From contig NZ_FWFX01000003.1 of assembly GCF_900172335.1 (NCBI RefSeq), positions 124,001-188,000 of the forward strand: a DNA stretch of 64,000 bases, read 5' to 3'. This stretch comes from Roseovarius albus. Its GTDB lineage: Bacteria > Pseudomonadota > Alphaproteobacteria > Rhodobacterales > Rhodobacteraceae. This document shows, piece by piece, positions 35,849 to 44,069 of the stretch. The notes beneath the pieces were generated by a model. That model had not been told where the DNA came from and made no database searches. It worked only from the letters and a program-made list of their open reading frames with translations. The first letter of the stretch is position 1. Each line of letters begins with the position of its first letter. Made by a program: the position numbers and the translations under genes.

Positions 35849-37494
35849 GACGCCCCCTTATAGGCCTTCTCGCCTTCCTTAGTGACCAAGCCGCGCTTGA
35901 GGTCTAGCGCCAGCGCATCCGGGTCGCGTTCAGTCACCGGGCCAAAGCCTCCGCCCCCTGGCGTTTCAAGGATCAAATAGTCACCACCTTCGACCCGCAA
36001 TTCGCCTTTGCCCGGAATATCCGTGTCGCCATCCCGGAAGCGGATGCGCCCGGGTGCACCCGCCTGCCCGCCCATTCGGCCGAGTGCCGGGAACTTCAGT
36101 CGTTCCACAGAAAGGAACACGATGAACGGCGCATCGTTTGAGGCTGTCATTTCGATACGTTGACCAAGGCCTCCGCGGTACTTGCCTGCACCGCCTGAAT
36201 CAGGCCGCAGCTCGCGCCGCCACATGACGACCGGAGCCACCGCCTCGGTAATCTCAACCTGCGAACCAAACACCCCAGACGGATATGCCGTAGCCGACAA
36301 GCCATCAGAATGAGGACGCGCGCCGGTACCACCATTGTGGACCGGCTCAATAGCAAACTCCCGCCCGCCATCACGAGCCACCTCGGGCGCATGACGCATC
36401 GGCAGGTCGAACATGCACGATGCCCCCTCCGCTGGCACCTCATCTGGCAAGGCCTGATGCAGGCAGCCCAACACCAGATCCGGCGTCACCTGCCCCAAGG
36501 TATGGCGCATCGCCACCGGCACAGGGCGTTGCGCATTCAATATGCAGCCCTTCGGTCCATCCACCGTAAACGGCGCTAGCGAACCCGCGTTGTTGGGAAT
36601 GTCTGATCCGACAATGCAGCGCAGCGCAAAGACGGTATAGGCAGTGGCATAGTTCAGCGGCACATTGATGCCCTTAGAGGAGCATCCGGACGTGCCACTG
36701 AAATCCACATGCATGCTCTCACTGGTCACGGTCAGGGTCGCGTGAATTTCCAGTTCAGTCTCATAACCGTCCATACGCAGAACGTTCTTGTAAACGCCTT
36801 CTGGCACCTCCTTGATCGCTTCAATCGTACCCCGACGCGAGGTGTCGATGATGTAGGCTCCCAGCGACTCCAGATCATCAAGCCGGAACTCTTCCATCAT
36901 ATCCAGCAGCCGTGTCACCCCTGCCTCGCAGCAGGCAATCAATGCGTAGATATCCCCTTCATTCGCAATTGGTTCGCGAGAGTTTGCACGGATGATATCG
37001 AGCAGCAGGGCATTTGGCTCGCCTGCTTCAACCAGCTTGCACGGAGGAATCAACAGTCCTTCGTCATAGATATCCGAGCCTTCTGGCCCCATGCCCTGAC
37101 CACCCAAGTCGACAAGGTGCGAAGTGCAGGAGGTAAACCCGATTACCTTGCCATCCTTGAACGCGGGCATCATCAGCAGAAAATCATTCAAATGCCCCGA
37201 CGCCAGCCACGGATCATTGGTCATATATATATCACCCGGCTTCATCATCTGGGTTGGAAAGACCGCCCGCAGATGCTGCACCGCCTCGGCCATCGTATTG
37301 ATGTGCCCCGGCGTGCCGGTCACAGCCTGCGCCAGCATCCGACCATCAGCATCAAAAATCCCGGCAGAGATGTCACCGCATTCTCGTACAATCGGTGAGA
37401 ACGCCGCACGGATTAAGGTTTGGCCTTGCTCTTCAACCACGGCCAAAAGCCGGTTCCACATCACTTGCAGGCGGGCGGGGGAAAGATCAGTCAT
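35845..37494 (-). CDS. hyuB: Hydantoinase B / oxoprolinase family subunit
   Basis: A 549-residue HyuB-type subunit (MWNRLLAVVEEQGQTLIRAAFSPIVREC, YMTNDPWLASGHLNDF, HPxx-type SCTSHLVDLGGQGMGPEGSDIYDEG, GSQVEITEAVAPVVMWRRELRPDSGGAGKYRGG). Together with HyuA it forms an ATP-dependent cyclic-amide hydrolase, as in N-methylhydantoinase and 5-oxoprolinase. The carboxylase relatives (acetone, acetophenone) are the alternative. Overlaps hyuA by four bases. Confidence 0.92.
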   Translation of the reverse strand: MTDLSPARLQVMWNRLLAVVEEQGQTLIRAAFSPIVRECGDISAGIFDADGRMLAQAVTGTPGHINTMAEAVQHLRAVFPTQMMKPGDIYMTNDPWLASGHLNDFLLMMPAFKDGKVIGFTSCTSHLVDLGGQGMGPEGSDIYDEGLLIPPCKLVEAGEPNALLLDIIRANSREPIANEGDIYALIACCEAGVTRLLDMMEEFRLDDLESLGAYIIDTSRRGTIEAIKEVPEGVYKNVLRMDGYETELEIHATLTVTSESMHVDFSGTSGCSSKGINVPLNYATAYTVFALRCIVGSDIPNNAGSLAPFTVDGPKGCILNAQRPVPVAMRHTLGQVTPDLVLGCLHQALPDEVPAEGASCMFDLPMRHAPEVARDGGREFAIEPVHNGGTGARPHSDGLSATAYPSGVFGSQVEITEAVAPVVMWRRELRPDSGGAGKYRGGLGQRIEMTASNDAPFIVFLSVERLKFPALGRMGGQAGAPGRIRFRDGDTDIPGKGELRVEGGDYLILETPGGGGFGPVTERDPDALALDLKRGLVTKEGEKAYKGAS

Positions 37495-39590
37495 TGTGCG
37501 GCTCCTTTCTGGTCCTGAACTAGAACAAGGTTTCCGATCGCATCGACATGGGCCGAGAAATCGGCCGAAACCAAAGTGGTGGTCTGCGGCTCTGTGATAA
37601 GCGCTGGCCCCGCGACATGATCACCGGGGTTCAGATCCGCACGTGCGACGAATGCCGCACGTTTGGCTGTGCCGTCCACATCGCAAGTAATTGGACGTGT
37701 TGATTGCACCGTGATTTTCTTGCGCTCCGGCGCCTGAGGCATCGCGGGCACAGCTTCTTCTTTGGTCGCCACACGCACTGCCCAATTGAGGATCTCAATC
37801 TTCATGCCCGGCACCGGGCGCGAAAACTGCTTACCATATTCAGTTTCAAACGCGGCGGTCAGCGGCGCGATATCCGTTGACGTCAGCGCACGATCCGGCA
37901 GGGTAATTTCAATCTCATGCCCCTGCCCGTTATAGCGCATGAAGGCCGTGCGTTCCGTTAAGGTTTCTGCAACGCCGGCACCCTGTTTCACCACATGACT
38001 GGCCTCAGCAATCATGTCGTCGAACAGATCATTGATGCTAACCACATTCATCTCATCCAGCAGTGCATAACGCGAGCGCACGATTTCGAACGACACGGGC
38101 GCAAACAGGAACCCCACGGCAGAGCCAACGCCTGGATTGGGCGGGATGACGATGGTCTTGACCCCAGCAGACCTCGCCACACGGCTGGCATGCAGCGGGC
38201 CGTTGCCACCAAATGCTATCATCACCCGAGATCCCAGATCCTTACCGGATTCGACTGCATGCATCCGACCAGCACTGGCCATGCTTTCATCGACAATCCG
38301 GCTAACCCCATCAGCAGAGCCAACAGCGTCCAGCTCCAGTCGCTCACCAATCACCCGTTCCAGTGCGAATTTTGATGCATTTGGATCCAGCGCTATATGG
38401 CCCTCGGCAAAGGTGTCGGGCACGATATAGCCAAGCGTTATATCACTGTCCGTCACCGTTGGAGCTTCGCCGCCCCGCATGAAGGCCACCGGTCCGGGTT
38501 CAGACCCTGCCGACTGCGGGCCAACGGTCAGACGCCCCAAACGATCAACACCCGCAATGGAACCGCCCCCCGCACCAATCTCGATCATCTCGATCACCGG
38601 AATACGTACCGGCATGCCCGAACCTTTAACAAACCGCGCTGCGCGAGCGATTTCGAACTGGCGTGAGGTTTGCGGACGAGCTTTATCGATTAGGCACAGC
38701 TTGGCTGTGGTACCTCCGACATCAAAGGACACCACCTCATCAATCCCGGCCCGCGCCGCAATGCGTGCAGCAAGAATGGCCCCACCCGCCGGACCGCTCT
38801 CCACCAGGCGGATCGGGAAACGTGCAGCCGTTTCAATGGTGCACATGCCTCCACCTGCAGTAATCATTAGGATCGGGCAGTTTACGCCCTCCTCAGCGAA
38901 CCGCGCGCGGAACCGCGACAAGTAGCTTTCCATCAAGGGCTGGATATAGGCATTGGCCACGGTGGTGCAAAGCCGATCAAACTCGCGCGCTTCGGGGCTG
39001 ACCTCAGATGAGATCGAGACCACCAAATCGGGACGTTTTTCAGCCAACACCTCTCGCAAACGACGCTCATGTCCAGCGTTGGCGTAGGAATGCATCAGGC
39101 AAATCGCAACGGCATCGGCCCCAGTTTGATCCAGTTCCGCAATCAACACATCAATCGCCTCATCGGTCATCTCGATCAGGACGTTGCCCTCGGCCGACAT
39201 GCGTTCCCTTATCGTCAAGCAACGCTCACGCGGCACCAGATAGTCAGGCTTTTCCAGATTGATGTCATACTGCAGATAACGACGCTCATAGGCGATCTCA
39301 AGAATGTCCCGGAACCCTTCGGTCGTGACCGTCGCCACAGTCGCCCCGCGCTTTTCAATCAGCGCGTTGGTCGCCAGGGTGGTGCCGTGAATGAACCCAG
39401 TGACTTGATCCAACGCACGACCTGTTTGCGCCATCACCCGCGCCGCGCCCTCCATCGCCCCGTCTGCCGGGTTCTGATGCGTGGTCAGCGTCTTGGTCGA
39501 GGCGATGATCTCCTCCCCGTCAACCAAGACCGTGTCTGTAAATGTTCCGCCGATATCGATGGCGAGGCGTATATTTGTGGTGATTGTCAT
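37491..39590 (-). CDS. hyuA: Hydantoinase A / oxoprolinase family subunit
   Basis: A 699-residue HyuA-type ATPase subunit. The ASKHA phosphate-binding segments are LAIDIGGTFTDTVLVDG at the start and VVSFDVGGTTAKLCLID in the middle, with FIHGTTLATNALIEKRGA and GRMHAVESGKDLGSRVMIAFGGNGPLHA. It activates the cyclic amide by phosphorylation in characterised relatives. It is the first gene of the minus-strand unit hyuA-hyuB-aminotransferase-racemase. Its promoter lies in the region shared with the rpsO leader. Confidence 0.92.
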   Translation of the reverse strand: MTITTNIRLAIDIGGTFTDTVLVDGEEIIASTKTLTTHQNPADGAMEGAARVMAQTGRALDQVTGFIHGTTLATNALIEKRGATVATVTTEGFRDILEIAYERRYLQYDINLEKPDYLVPRERCLTIRERMSAEGNVLIEMTDEAIDVLIAELDQTGADAVAICLMHSYANAGHERRLREVLAEKRPDLVVSISSEVSPEAREFDRLCTTVANAYIQPLMESYLSRFRARFAEEGVNCPILMITAGGGMCTIETAARFPIRLVESGPAGGAILAARIAARAGIDEVVSFDVGGTTAKLCLIDKARPQTSRQFEIARAARFVKGSGMPVRIPVIEMIEIGAGGGSIAGVDRLGRLTVGPQSAGSEPGPVAFMRGGEAPTVTDSDITLGYIVPDTFAEGHIALDPNASKFALERVIGERLELDAVGSADGVSRIVDESMASAGRMHAVESGKDLGSRVMIAFGGNGPLHASRVARSAGVKTIVIPPNPGVGSAVGFLFAPVSFEIVRSRYALLDEMNVVSINDLFDDMIAEASHVVKQGAGVAETLTERTAFMRYNGQGHEIEITLPDRALTSTDIAPLTAAFETEYGKQFSRPVPGMKIEILNWAVRVATKEEAVPAMPQAPERKKITVQSTRPITCDVDGTAKRAAFVARADLNPGDHVAGPALITEPQTTTLVSADFSAHVDAIGNLVLVQDQKGAAQ

Positions 39591-39930
39591 TTCCCATCCC
39601 GATCAGATAACCTTGTTGCATGCGAACCCAAAAGGGCGCGCGGTTAGGCGACGAGGTCTGATCCGGTTGCACGGCGGTCCATGCGTTTTGGGATGGTGAA
39701 ACTTTTCATGACAAATTGATGGCGCGCAAGCAGCTTCAATGCAATCCCGAAAACGACAAAACCTTGTCTGTCTGAACTGCATACCCGCCGGATTTCGAAT
39801 TTACTTCCCATTCGCGGATATTTCGCCTATACGCGCGCATCTACCAGAGAATCTGGTGGATTTCTCCATAGGACCCTGCTGGACGACATCCCGGCTTGCG
39901 CCCTTCACCCTTAATGACAAGGAGACCCCG
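39591..39930. other. Gene-free region: hyuA upstream and rpsO leader
   Basis: A 340-base gap between divergent genes. I see a weak promoter-like pair TTCCCA / TATACG with 17-base spacing at about 39807-39835 and the hairpin described separately. No ORF here is convincing; the frame open from 39739 is simply the rpsO frame extended upstream. Confidence 0.6.
39839..39861 (+). promoter_or_regulatory. Hairpin in the rpsO leader
   Basis: ATCTACCAGA, a GAA loop and TCTGGTGGAT form a ten-pair stem with one G-U pair, about 70 bases before the rpsO start. S15 represses its own mRNA through structured leaders in several bacteria, so this is a candidate binding element. Confidence 0.45.
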
Positions 39931-40200
39931 ATGTCGATTACTGCTGAAGAAAAAGCACGCGTCATGAAAGAATTCGCAACCAAAGAAGGCGACACCGGTT
40001 CGCCTGAAGTACAGGTTGCCATCCTGACATCGCGCATCACCACCCTGACCGAGCACTTCAAAACCCACAAAAAAGACAACCACGGTCGTCGTGGTCTTTT
40101 GATGATGGTTGCTCAGCGTCGTAAACTGCTGGACTACCTGAAAGGGAAAGAAGAGCAGCGTTACAAAGACCTGATCCAGCGTCTGGGTATCCGCCGCTAA
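39931..40200 (+). CDS. rpsO: 30S ribosomal protein S15
   Basis: Ribosomal protein of exactly 89 residues, the family length. The body [49 protein letters not shown] and the end [12 protein letters not shown] are diagnostic. AAGGAG lies six bases before ATG. It binds 16S rRNA in the platform of the small subunit. pnp, its common neighbour, is not beside it in this window; an M20 hydrolase follows instead. Confidence 0.98.
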   Translation: MSITAEEKARVMKEFATKEGDTGSPEVQVAILTSRITTLTEHFKTHKKDNHGRRGLLMMVAQRRKLLDYLKGKEEQRYKDLIQRLGIRR

Positions 40201-40224
40201 TCAGCGCGCAAACGAATTAAAGAA

Positions 40225-40261
40225 GCCGCGCCCGGGACCTCCCGCGGCGCGGTTTTCTTTT
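40225..40261 (+). terminator. Intrinsic terminator of rpsO
   Basis: CCGCGCC-CGGGA pairs with TCCCG-CGGCGCGG with one bulged base and a tiny loop; TTTTCTTTT follows. Strong terminator. Confidence 0.92.
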
Positions 40262-40432
40262 GGGCATACCGAAAAACTATCTGGTCAACTTTGCGGAACA
40301 TTCCTGCTGCTCGAAACACGAAGAGTTCCTCATATCTTCTGCTCTTGTAGTCACAACTGACGTCAGGGCATAGTGCGCCAACCGCTCAGCTTCTACACAT
40401 TGGCAAGTGGATATCAAAGTTACTGAGCGTTT

Positions 40433-41593
40433 TCACTGTTTGTGGGTGGATTCGATCATGTGCGCGAAAAATGATGCTCCAATGGGCGCAACATCATCAT
40501 TAAAGTCGAACTTTGAAGTATGCAGACCAGGACCATCGCCCTGGCCTAGAAAGAGAAAGGCACCTGGTCTTTCCCGAAGCATGTAGGCAAAATCCTCAGC
40601 ACCCAAAACCGGATTGACTGAGGTGTCCACGCTGTCTGATCCAACAATATCACTGGCGACGCCGACAGCTACGCTCGTTTGATTGTCGTCGTTAACAACC
40701 GGCGGGTAGTATGTGACTATATTGACTTCGGCAGAGGCACCAAATGCCTGAGCCTGGCCATGTGCAATCTCTTTGATGCGCTCACGTACCATCACCTGCA
40801 TTTCCGGTTGCAGGCAACGGATCGTCCCCGCCAAGCGCACGCTGTCAGGTATGACATTGGTCGCATTCCCGCCATTGAAACACGTAAGCGAAACGGTCAC
40901 CTGGGTACTTGTCGGCATGTTGCGTGCGACGATACTGTTCAGGGCTTGCCCGATCATCATTGCGGGCTGAAACGGATCAATCACTGTATCGTGAAAGGCA
41001 GCGTGCCCCCCTTTACCGGTTACAACAATTTCGAAATCGTCAATTGCACCAAGCATTGGCCCTGGTCGGGTCTGGAAAATACCTTTCGGTATGTTGGGCC
41101 ATGTATGCAGGGCGAAAACCCTTTCGATGCCGAAACGGGACATGACGCCTTCTTCGACCATAATACGCCCGCCGCCACTGTCTTCCTCGGCAGGCTGAAA
41201 CAAGAGAACAACTTGGCCCGTAAAATTTCGGGTGCTGGCAAGATACTTAGCCGCGCCGAGCAACATCGTGGTGTGACCATCATGACCGCAAGAATGAGCG
41301 ATACCTTCATTTTTTGACTGCCAAGGCAGATCAGAGTTTTCTAGAATTGGCAGAGCGTCCATATCAGCCCGTAGACCGGTAACCGGACCATCTCCGTTGC
41401 CGGGGATGACGGCAACCACTCCAGACGTAGCGATACCTGTATAAATTTCTGTGATTCCAAATTCTCGCAACCGCTCGCAAACGAATGCGGCTGTCTCATG
41501 GCAGTCAAGGTCAAGCTCGGGGTTCGTGTGGATATGGCGTCGCCATTGAATCATTTCGTCGGCATATGCCGCAATGTCAGGAAGTACAGGCAT
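40433..41593 (-). CDS. M20-family amidohydrolase
   Basis: A 386-residue zinc/manganese amidohydrolase of the hippurate hydrolase/IAA-amino acid hydrolase group. Metal-binding and catalytic segments are RRHIHTNPELDLDCHETAAF, GLRADMDALPI, IAHSCGHDGHTTMLLGAAKYL, LLFQPAEEDSGGGRIMVEEG, FALHTWPNIPKG and GAEDFAYMLRERPGAF. It would release an amino acid from an N-acyl or N-carbamoyl derivative. AGGAG lies six bases before the ATG. It is divergent from a LysR regulator that presumably controls it. Confidence 0.92.
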   Translation of the reverse strand: MPVLPDIAAYADEMIQWRRHIHTNPELDLDCHETAAFVCERLREFGITEIYTGIATSGVVAVIPGNGDGPVTGLRADMDALPILENSDLPWQSKNEGIAHSCGHDGHTTMLLGAAKYLASTRNFTGQVVLLFQPAEEDSGGGRIMVEEGVMSRFGIERVFALHTWPNIPKGIFQTRPGPMLGAIDDFEIVVTGKGGHAAFHDTVIDPFQPAMMIGQALNSIVARNMPTSTQVTVSLTCFNGGNATNVIPDSVRLAGTIRCLQPEMQVMVRERIKEIAHGQAQAFGASAEVNIVTYYPPVVNDDNQTSVAVGVASDIVGSDSVDTSVNPVLGAEDFAYMLRERPGAFLFLGQGDGPGLHTSKFDFNDDVAPIGASFFAHMIESTHKQ

Positions 41594-41756
41594 GTAACGC
41601 TCCTATTCAAATTTTGGTTTTAGTGCGAACAACAGACGACACCATGCCGCTTGAATTCGCTCACATTCCTGCACTTTTTTCAAAAAATTATGTTGCAATA
41701 AACAACAAATTAAGAAACATCAGTTGCAGTCAAATGAAACCAACAGCAGATATCAT

Positions 41757-42683
41757 ATGGCTCAACGCACAACAAAGCTGAACGTAACGAACGGAGATTT
41801 GCGTCTCGCCAGGATCTTTTTGAAGATTGTCGAGAACGGCGGCATTTCCGCTTCCGAAGAAGAACTTGGCGTCAACAAATCAACGATTTCACGGCATTTG
41901 GCCGATTTTGAAACGCGATTGGGACTGACCCTTTGTGAACGAGGTCGAAGCGGTTTTCGCCTAACGCTGGATGGAGAGCGGGTTGTTGAGTTTGTTGAGC
42001 GATTGCTGGCCTCGGTTGACGATTTCTCAACCAATATTTCCGGGTTGAACGAAGCGGCCGAAGGACATCTTCGTATCGGCGCAATGGACAGTTGCATAAA
42101 TGACCCGGACAACCCGACCAAACAGCATCTATATAATTTCAAAAAATCTCACCCCAATGTAAACTTCTCCCTCAAAATTGGCAAAATAACGAAGCTTGAG
42201 CGTGCTGTGATGGACGGGCGGTTACATGCAGCTATTTTGCCGTTGTATTGGCAAAATGATAGCTTTGACTATTTCGAACTTTATCAGGAGCGTGTGGGCC
42301 TTTTTGCAGGGCAAAAGCACGCTGTAACGCAAGCAAAACGCAATGGTCAAAAACTTACGGTAGATGATGTTTATCAGCACCCTTTGATATCTCGCGGCTC
42401 CAGAGAGCCTCCTTCGATCAGGTCGCGCAAAGCAAAATTCGCGATTGGTCCAACTGTCCCTGATGGAGAAGCAATTATGGCCTTGGTTACCTGTGGTCTG
42501 TATCTGAGCTTTATGCCCACATACGCAGCAATGGACAGCAGTCGAGGCCTCGTTGAAATCCTGCCAGACAAGTTCGCGTATAAAATGCCGGTTTGCTTGG
42601 TTTCGAAAAAGACGCACCAACACTCTACTTTGGTTCAGCGCTTTCTAGAATTTGTAGCTCAGGGAATTGAGAAAAGTAGCTGA
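41757..42683 (+). CDS. LysR-family regulator
   Basis: A 308-residue LysR protein with helix-turn-helix ARIFLKIVENGGISASEEEL followed by GVNKSTISRHLADFETRLGLTLCERGRSGFRLTLDG, then a periplasmic-binding-protein-like effector domain. ATG 41757 gives a normal length; a TTG at 41724 extends the frame by 11 residues. The gene looks more AT-rich than its neighbours. It shares its upstream region with the divergent M20 hydrolase gene, the usual LysR arrangement. Confidence 0.88.
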   Translation: MAQRTTKLNVTNGDLRLARIFLKIVENGGISASEEELGVNKSTISRHLADFETRLGLTLCERGRSGFRLTLDGERVVEFVERLLASVDDFSTNISGLNEAAEGHLRIGAMDSCINDPDNPTKQHLYNFKKSHPNVNFSLKIGKITKLERAVMDGRLHAAILPLYWQNDSFDYFELYQERVGLFAGQKHAVTQAKRNGQKLTVDDVYQHPLISRGSREPPSIRSRKAKFAIGPTVPDGEAIMALVTCGLYLSFMPTYAAMDSSRGLVEILPDKFAYKMPVCLVSKKTHQHSTLVQRFLEFVAQGIEKSS

Positions 42684-42850
42684 CCTTTCCAATACGCGTC
42701 CCAACTCACAATGCCTGCGAGAGGCGAAAGTAGCTTCGTTTCATGTCCTGAACAAACGGCGCCTTGGAGAGAAATGAAGACCTGGTTAGAGCTAAAAGTG
42801 GGCAATTGCTAAAAGGGCGTGTGAACATTGTCTTTACTTCGGCGCGGAAT

Positions 42851-42874
42851 GCTGCGGCACCATAGCACCGCAGC
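42851..42874 (-). terminator. Hairpin just after mcl1
   Basis: GCTGCGG and CCGCAGC flank ten bases seven nucleotides beyond the mcl1 stop. The stem is strong but no T run follows on the minus strand, so it may protect the 3' end more than terminate. Confidence 0.4.
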
Positions 42875-42880
42875 TATTGT

Positions 42881-43840
42881 TTACTTCCCAGCGATCATTT
42901 CCGCTTGGTTCACAATCACTTCGGCCTGTTTGATCGAGGCAATATCGACAAGGCGACCTTTGTAGACAGTCGCACCTTCACCGCGTGCTTTGGCATCGGC
43001 CATAGCTTGCAGGATCTCGCGGGCTTCTTGCACAGCTTCGTCGGACGGGGTGAACACCTCGTTCGCCAGTGCGATTTGTTTGGGGTGGATCGCCCACTTA
43101 CCGACCATGCCCATGGTCGCAGCGCGTTTGGCCTGTGCGCGGAAGCCTTCGTCATCCGAGAAGTCACCAAATGGCCCGTCAACTGGCAGCACGCCATGCG
43201 TCCGGCAGGCCGCCACAATCGCGGCTGTCGCCCAGTGCCAAGCGTCACCCCAGTAGTTCTGGCCATCACGCACCATGTAATAGTTTTCCTGCGTGCCGCC
43301 GATGCCGGTGGTCGCCATGCCCATGGATGCGGCAAAGTCCGCCGCGCCCAAGCTCATCGCCTGCAAGCGTGGGGACGACGCAGCAATTTCTTCAACGTGC
43401 GCGATACCTGCCGCCGATTCGATGATCACCTCGAAACTAATCGGCTTGGTGCGGCCTTTGGCGGTTTCAATCGCCGTGACCAGCGCATCAACGGCGTACA
43501 CGTCTGCTGCACAGCCGACCTTGGGGATCATGATCTGATCAATGCGATCTCCGGCCTGTTCCATCAGATCCACCACATCACGATACCACCAACCGGTATC
43601 CAGACCATTGATCCGCACCGACAGGTACTTGTTGCCCCAATCAATCGTGTTGATCGCCTCAATGGTGTTGGCGCGAGCAATATCTTTATCCGTTGGCGCA
43701 ACAGAATCTTCGAGGTCGATATTGATCACATCTGCCGCCGAGGCCGCCATTTTTTCAAACAGCTTGGTATTTGAGCCAGGGCCGAACAGTTGGCAACGGT
43801 TAGGGCGTTCGGGGGCTTGGGGTTGCAGGCGGAAGCTCAT
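42881..43840 (-). CDS. mcl1: L-malyl-CoA/beta-methylmalyl-CoA lyase
   Basis: A 319-residue CitE-like lyase matching Rhodobacter Mcl1 in length and N-terminus (SFRLQPQAPERPNRCQLFGP). It cleaves beta-methylmalyl-CoA to glyoxylate and propionyl-CoA and condenses or cleaves malyl-CoA in the ethylmalonyl-CoA pathway. Motifs are DVINIDLEDSVAPTDK, IMIPKVGCAADVYAVD, FEVIIESAAGIAHVEEI, MSLGAADFAASMGM and GKWAIHPKQIALANEVF. ATG 43840 has AAGGAG seven bases upstream. It stands alone with an inverted repeat in its promoter region. Confidence 0.94.
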   Translation of the reverse strand: MSFRLQPQAPERPNRCQLFGPGSNTKLFEKMAASAADVINIDLEDSVAPTDKDIARANTIEAINTIDWGNKYLSVRINGLDTGWWYRDVVDLMEQAGDRIDQIMIPKVGCAADVYAVDALVTAIETAKGRTKPISFEVIIESAAGIAHVEEIAASSPRLQAMSLGAADFAASMGMATTGIGGTQENYYMVRDGQNYWGDAWHWATAAIVAACRTHGVLPVDGPFGDFSDDEGFRAQAKRAATMGMVGKWAIHPKQIALANEVFTPSDEAVQEAREILQAMADAKARGEGATVYKGRLVDIASIKQAEVIVNQAEMIAGK

Positions 43841-43866
43841 CTTAGGCACTCCTTTGAGCAATGAAG

Positions 43867-43905
43867 TTGCGTAAATTCTCGGGCCATCGATATGAAATTA
43901 CGCAA
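43867..43905. promoter_or_regulatory. TTGCGTAA / TTACGCAA inverted repeat upstream of mcl1
   Basis: TTGCGTAA at 43867-43874 and its exact complement TTACGCAA at 43898-43905 are 31 bases apart (three helical turns), starting 27 bases before the mcl1 start. The half-sites resemble the TTTGC-type sites of ScfR-family regulators such as RamB and PccR; this link is inference. Confidence 0.5.
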
Positions 43906-44069
43906 AGGGGGGCAAGTTTATTTTGCACCTGCAGCATTCTACCGTGGCGTCGGGCTGGGAAAGGGCGAAAACCGATCAGGCGGTCGTAAAACGTCCCGAT
44001 GGTTCGGAAACGACCGCCATGTCGAAAACAGAAGCGTCAACGCAGGAATTTTCTGAGACGGCTTGAACT

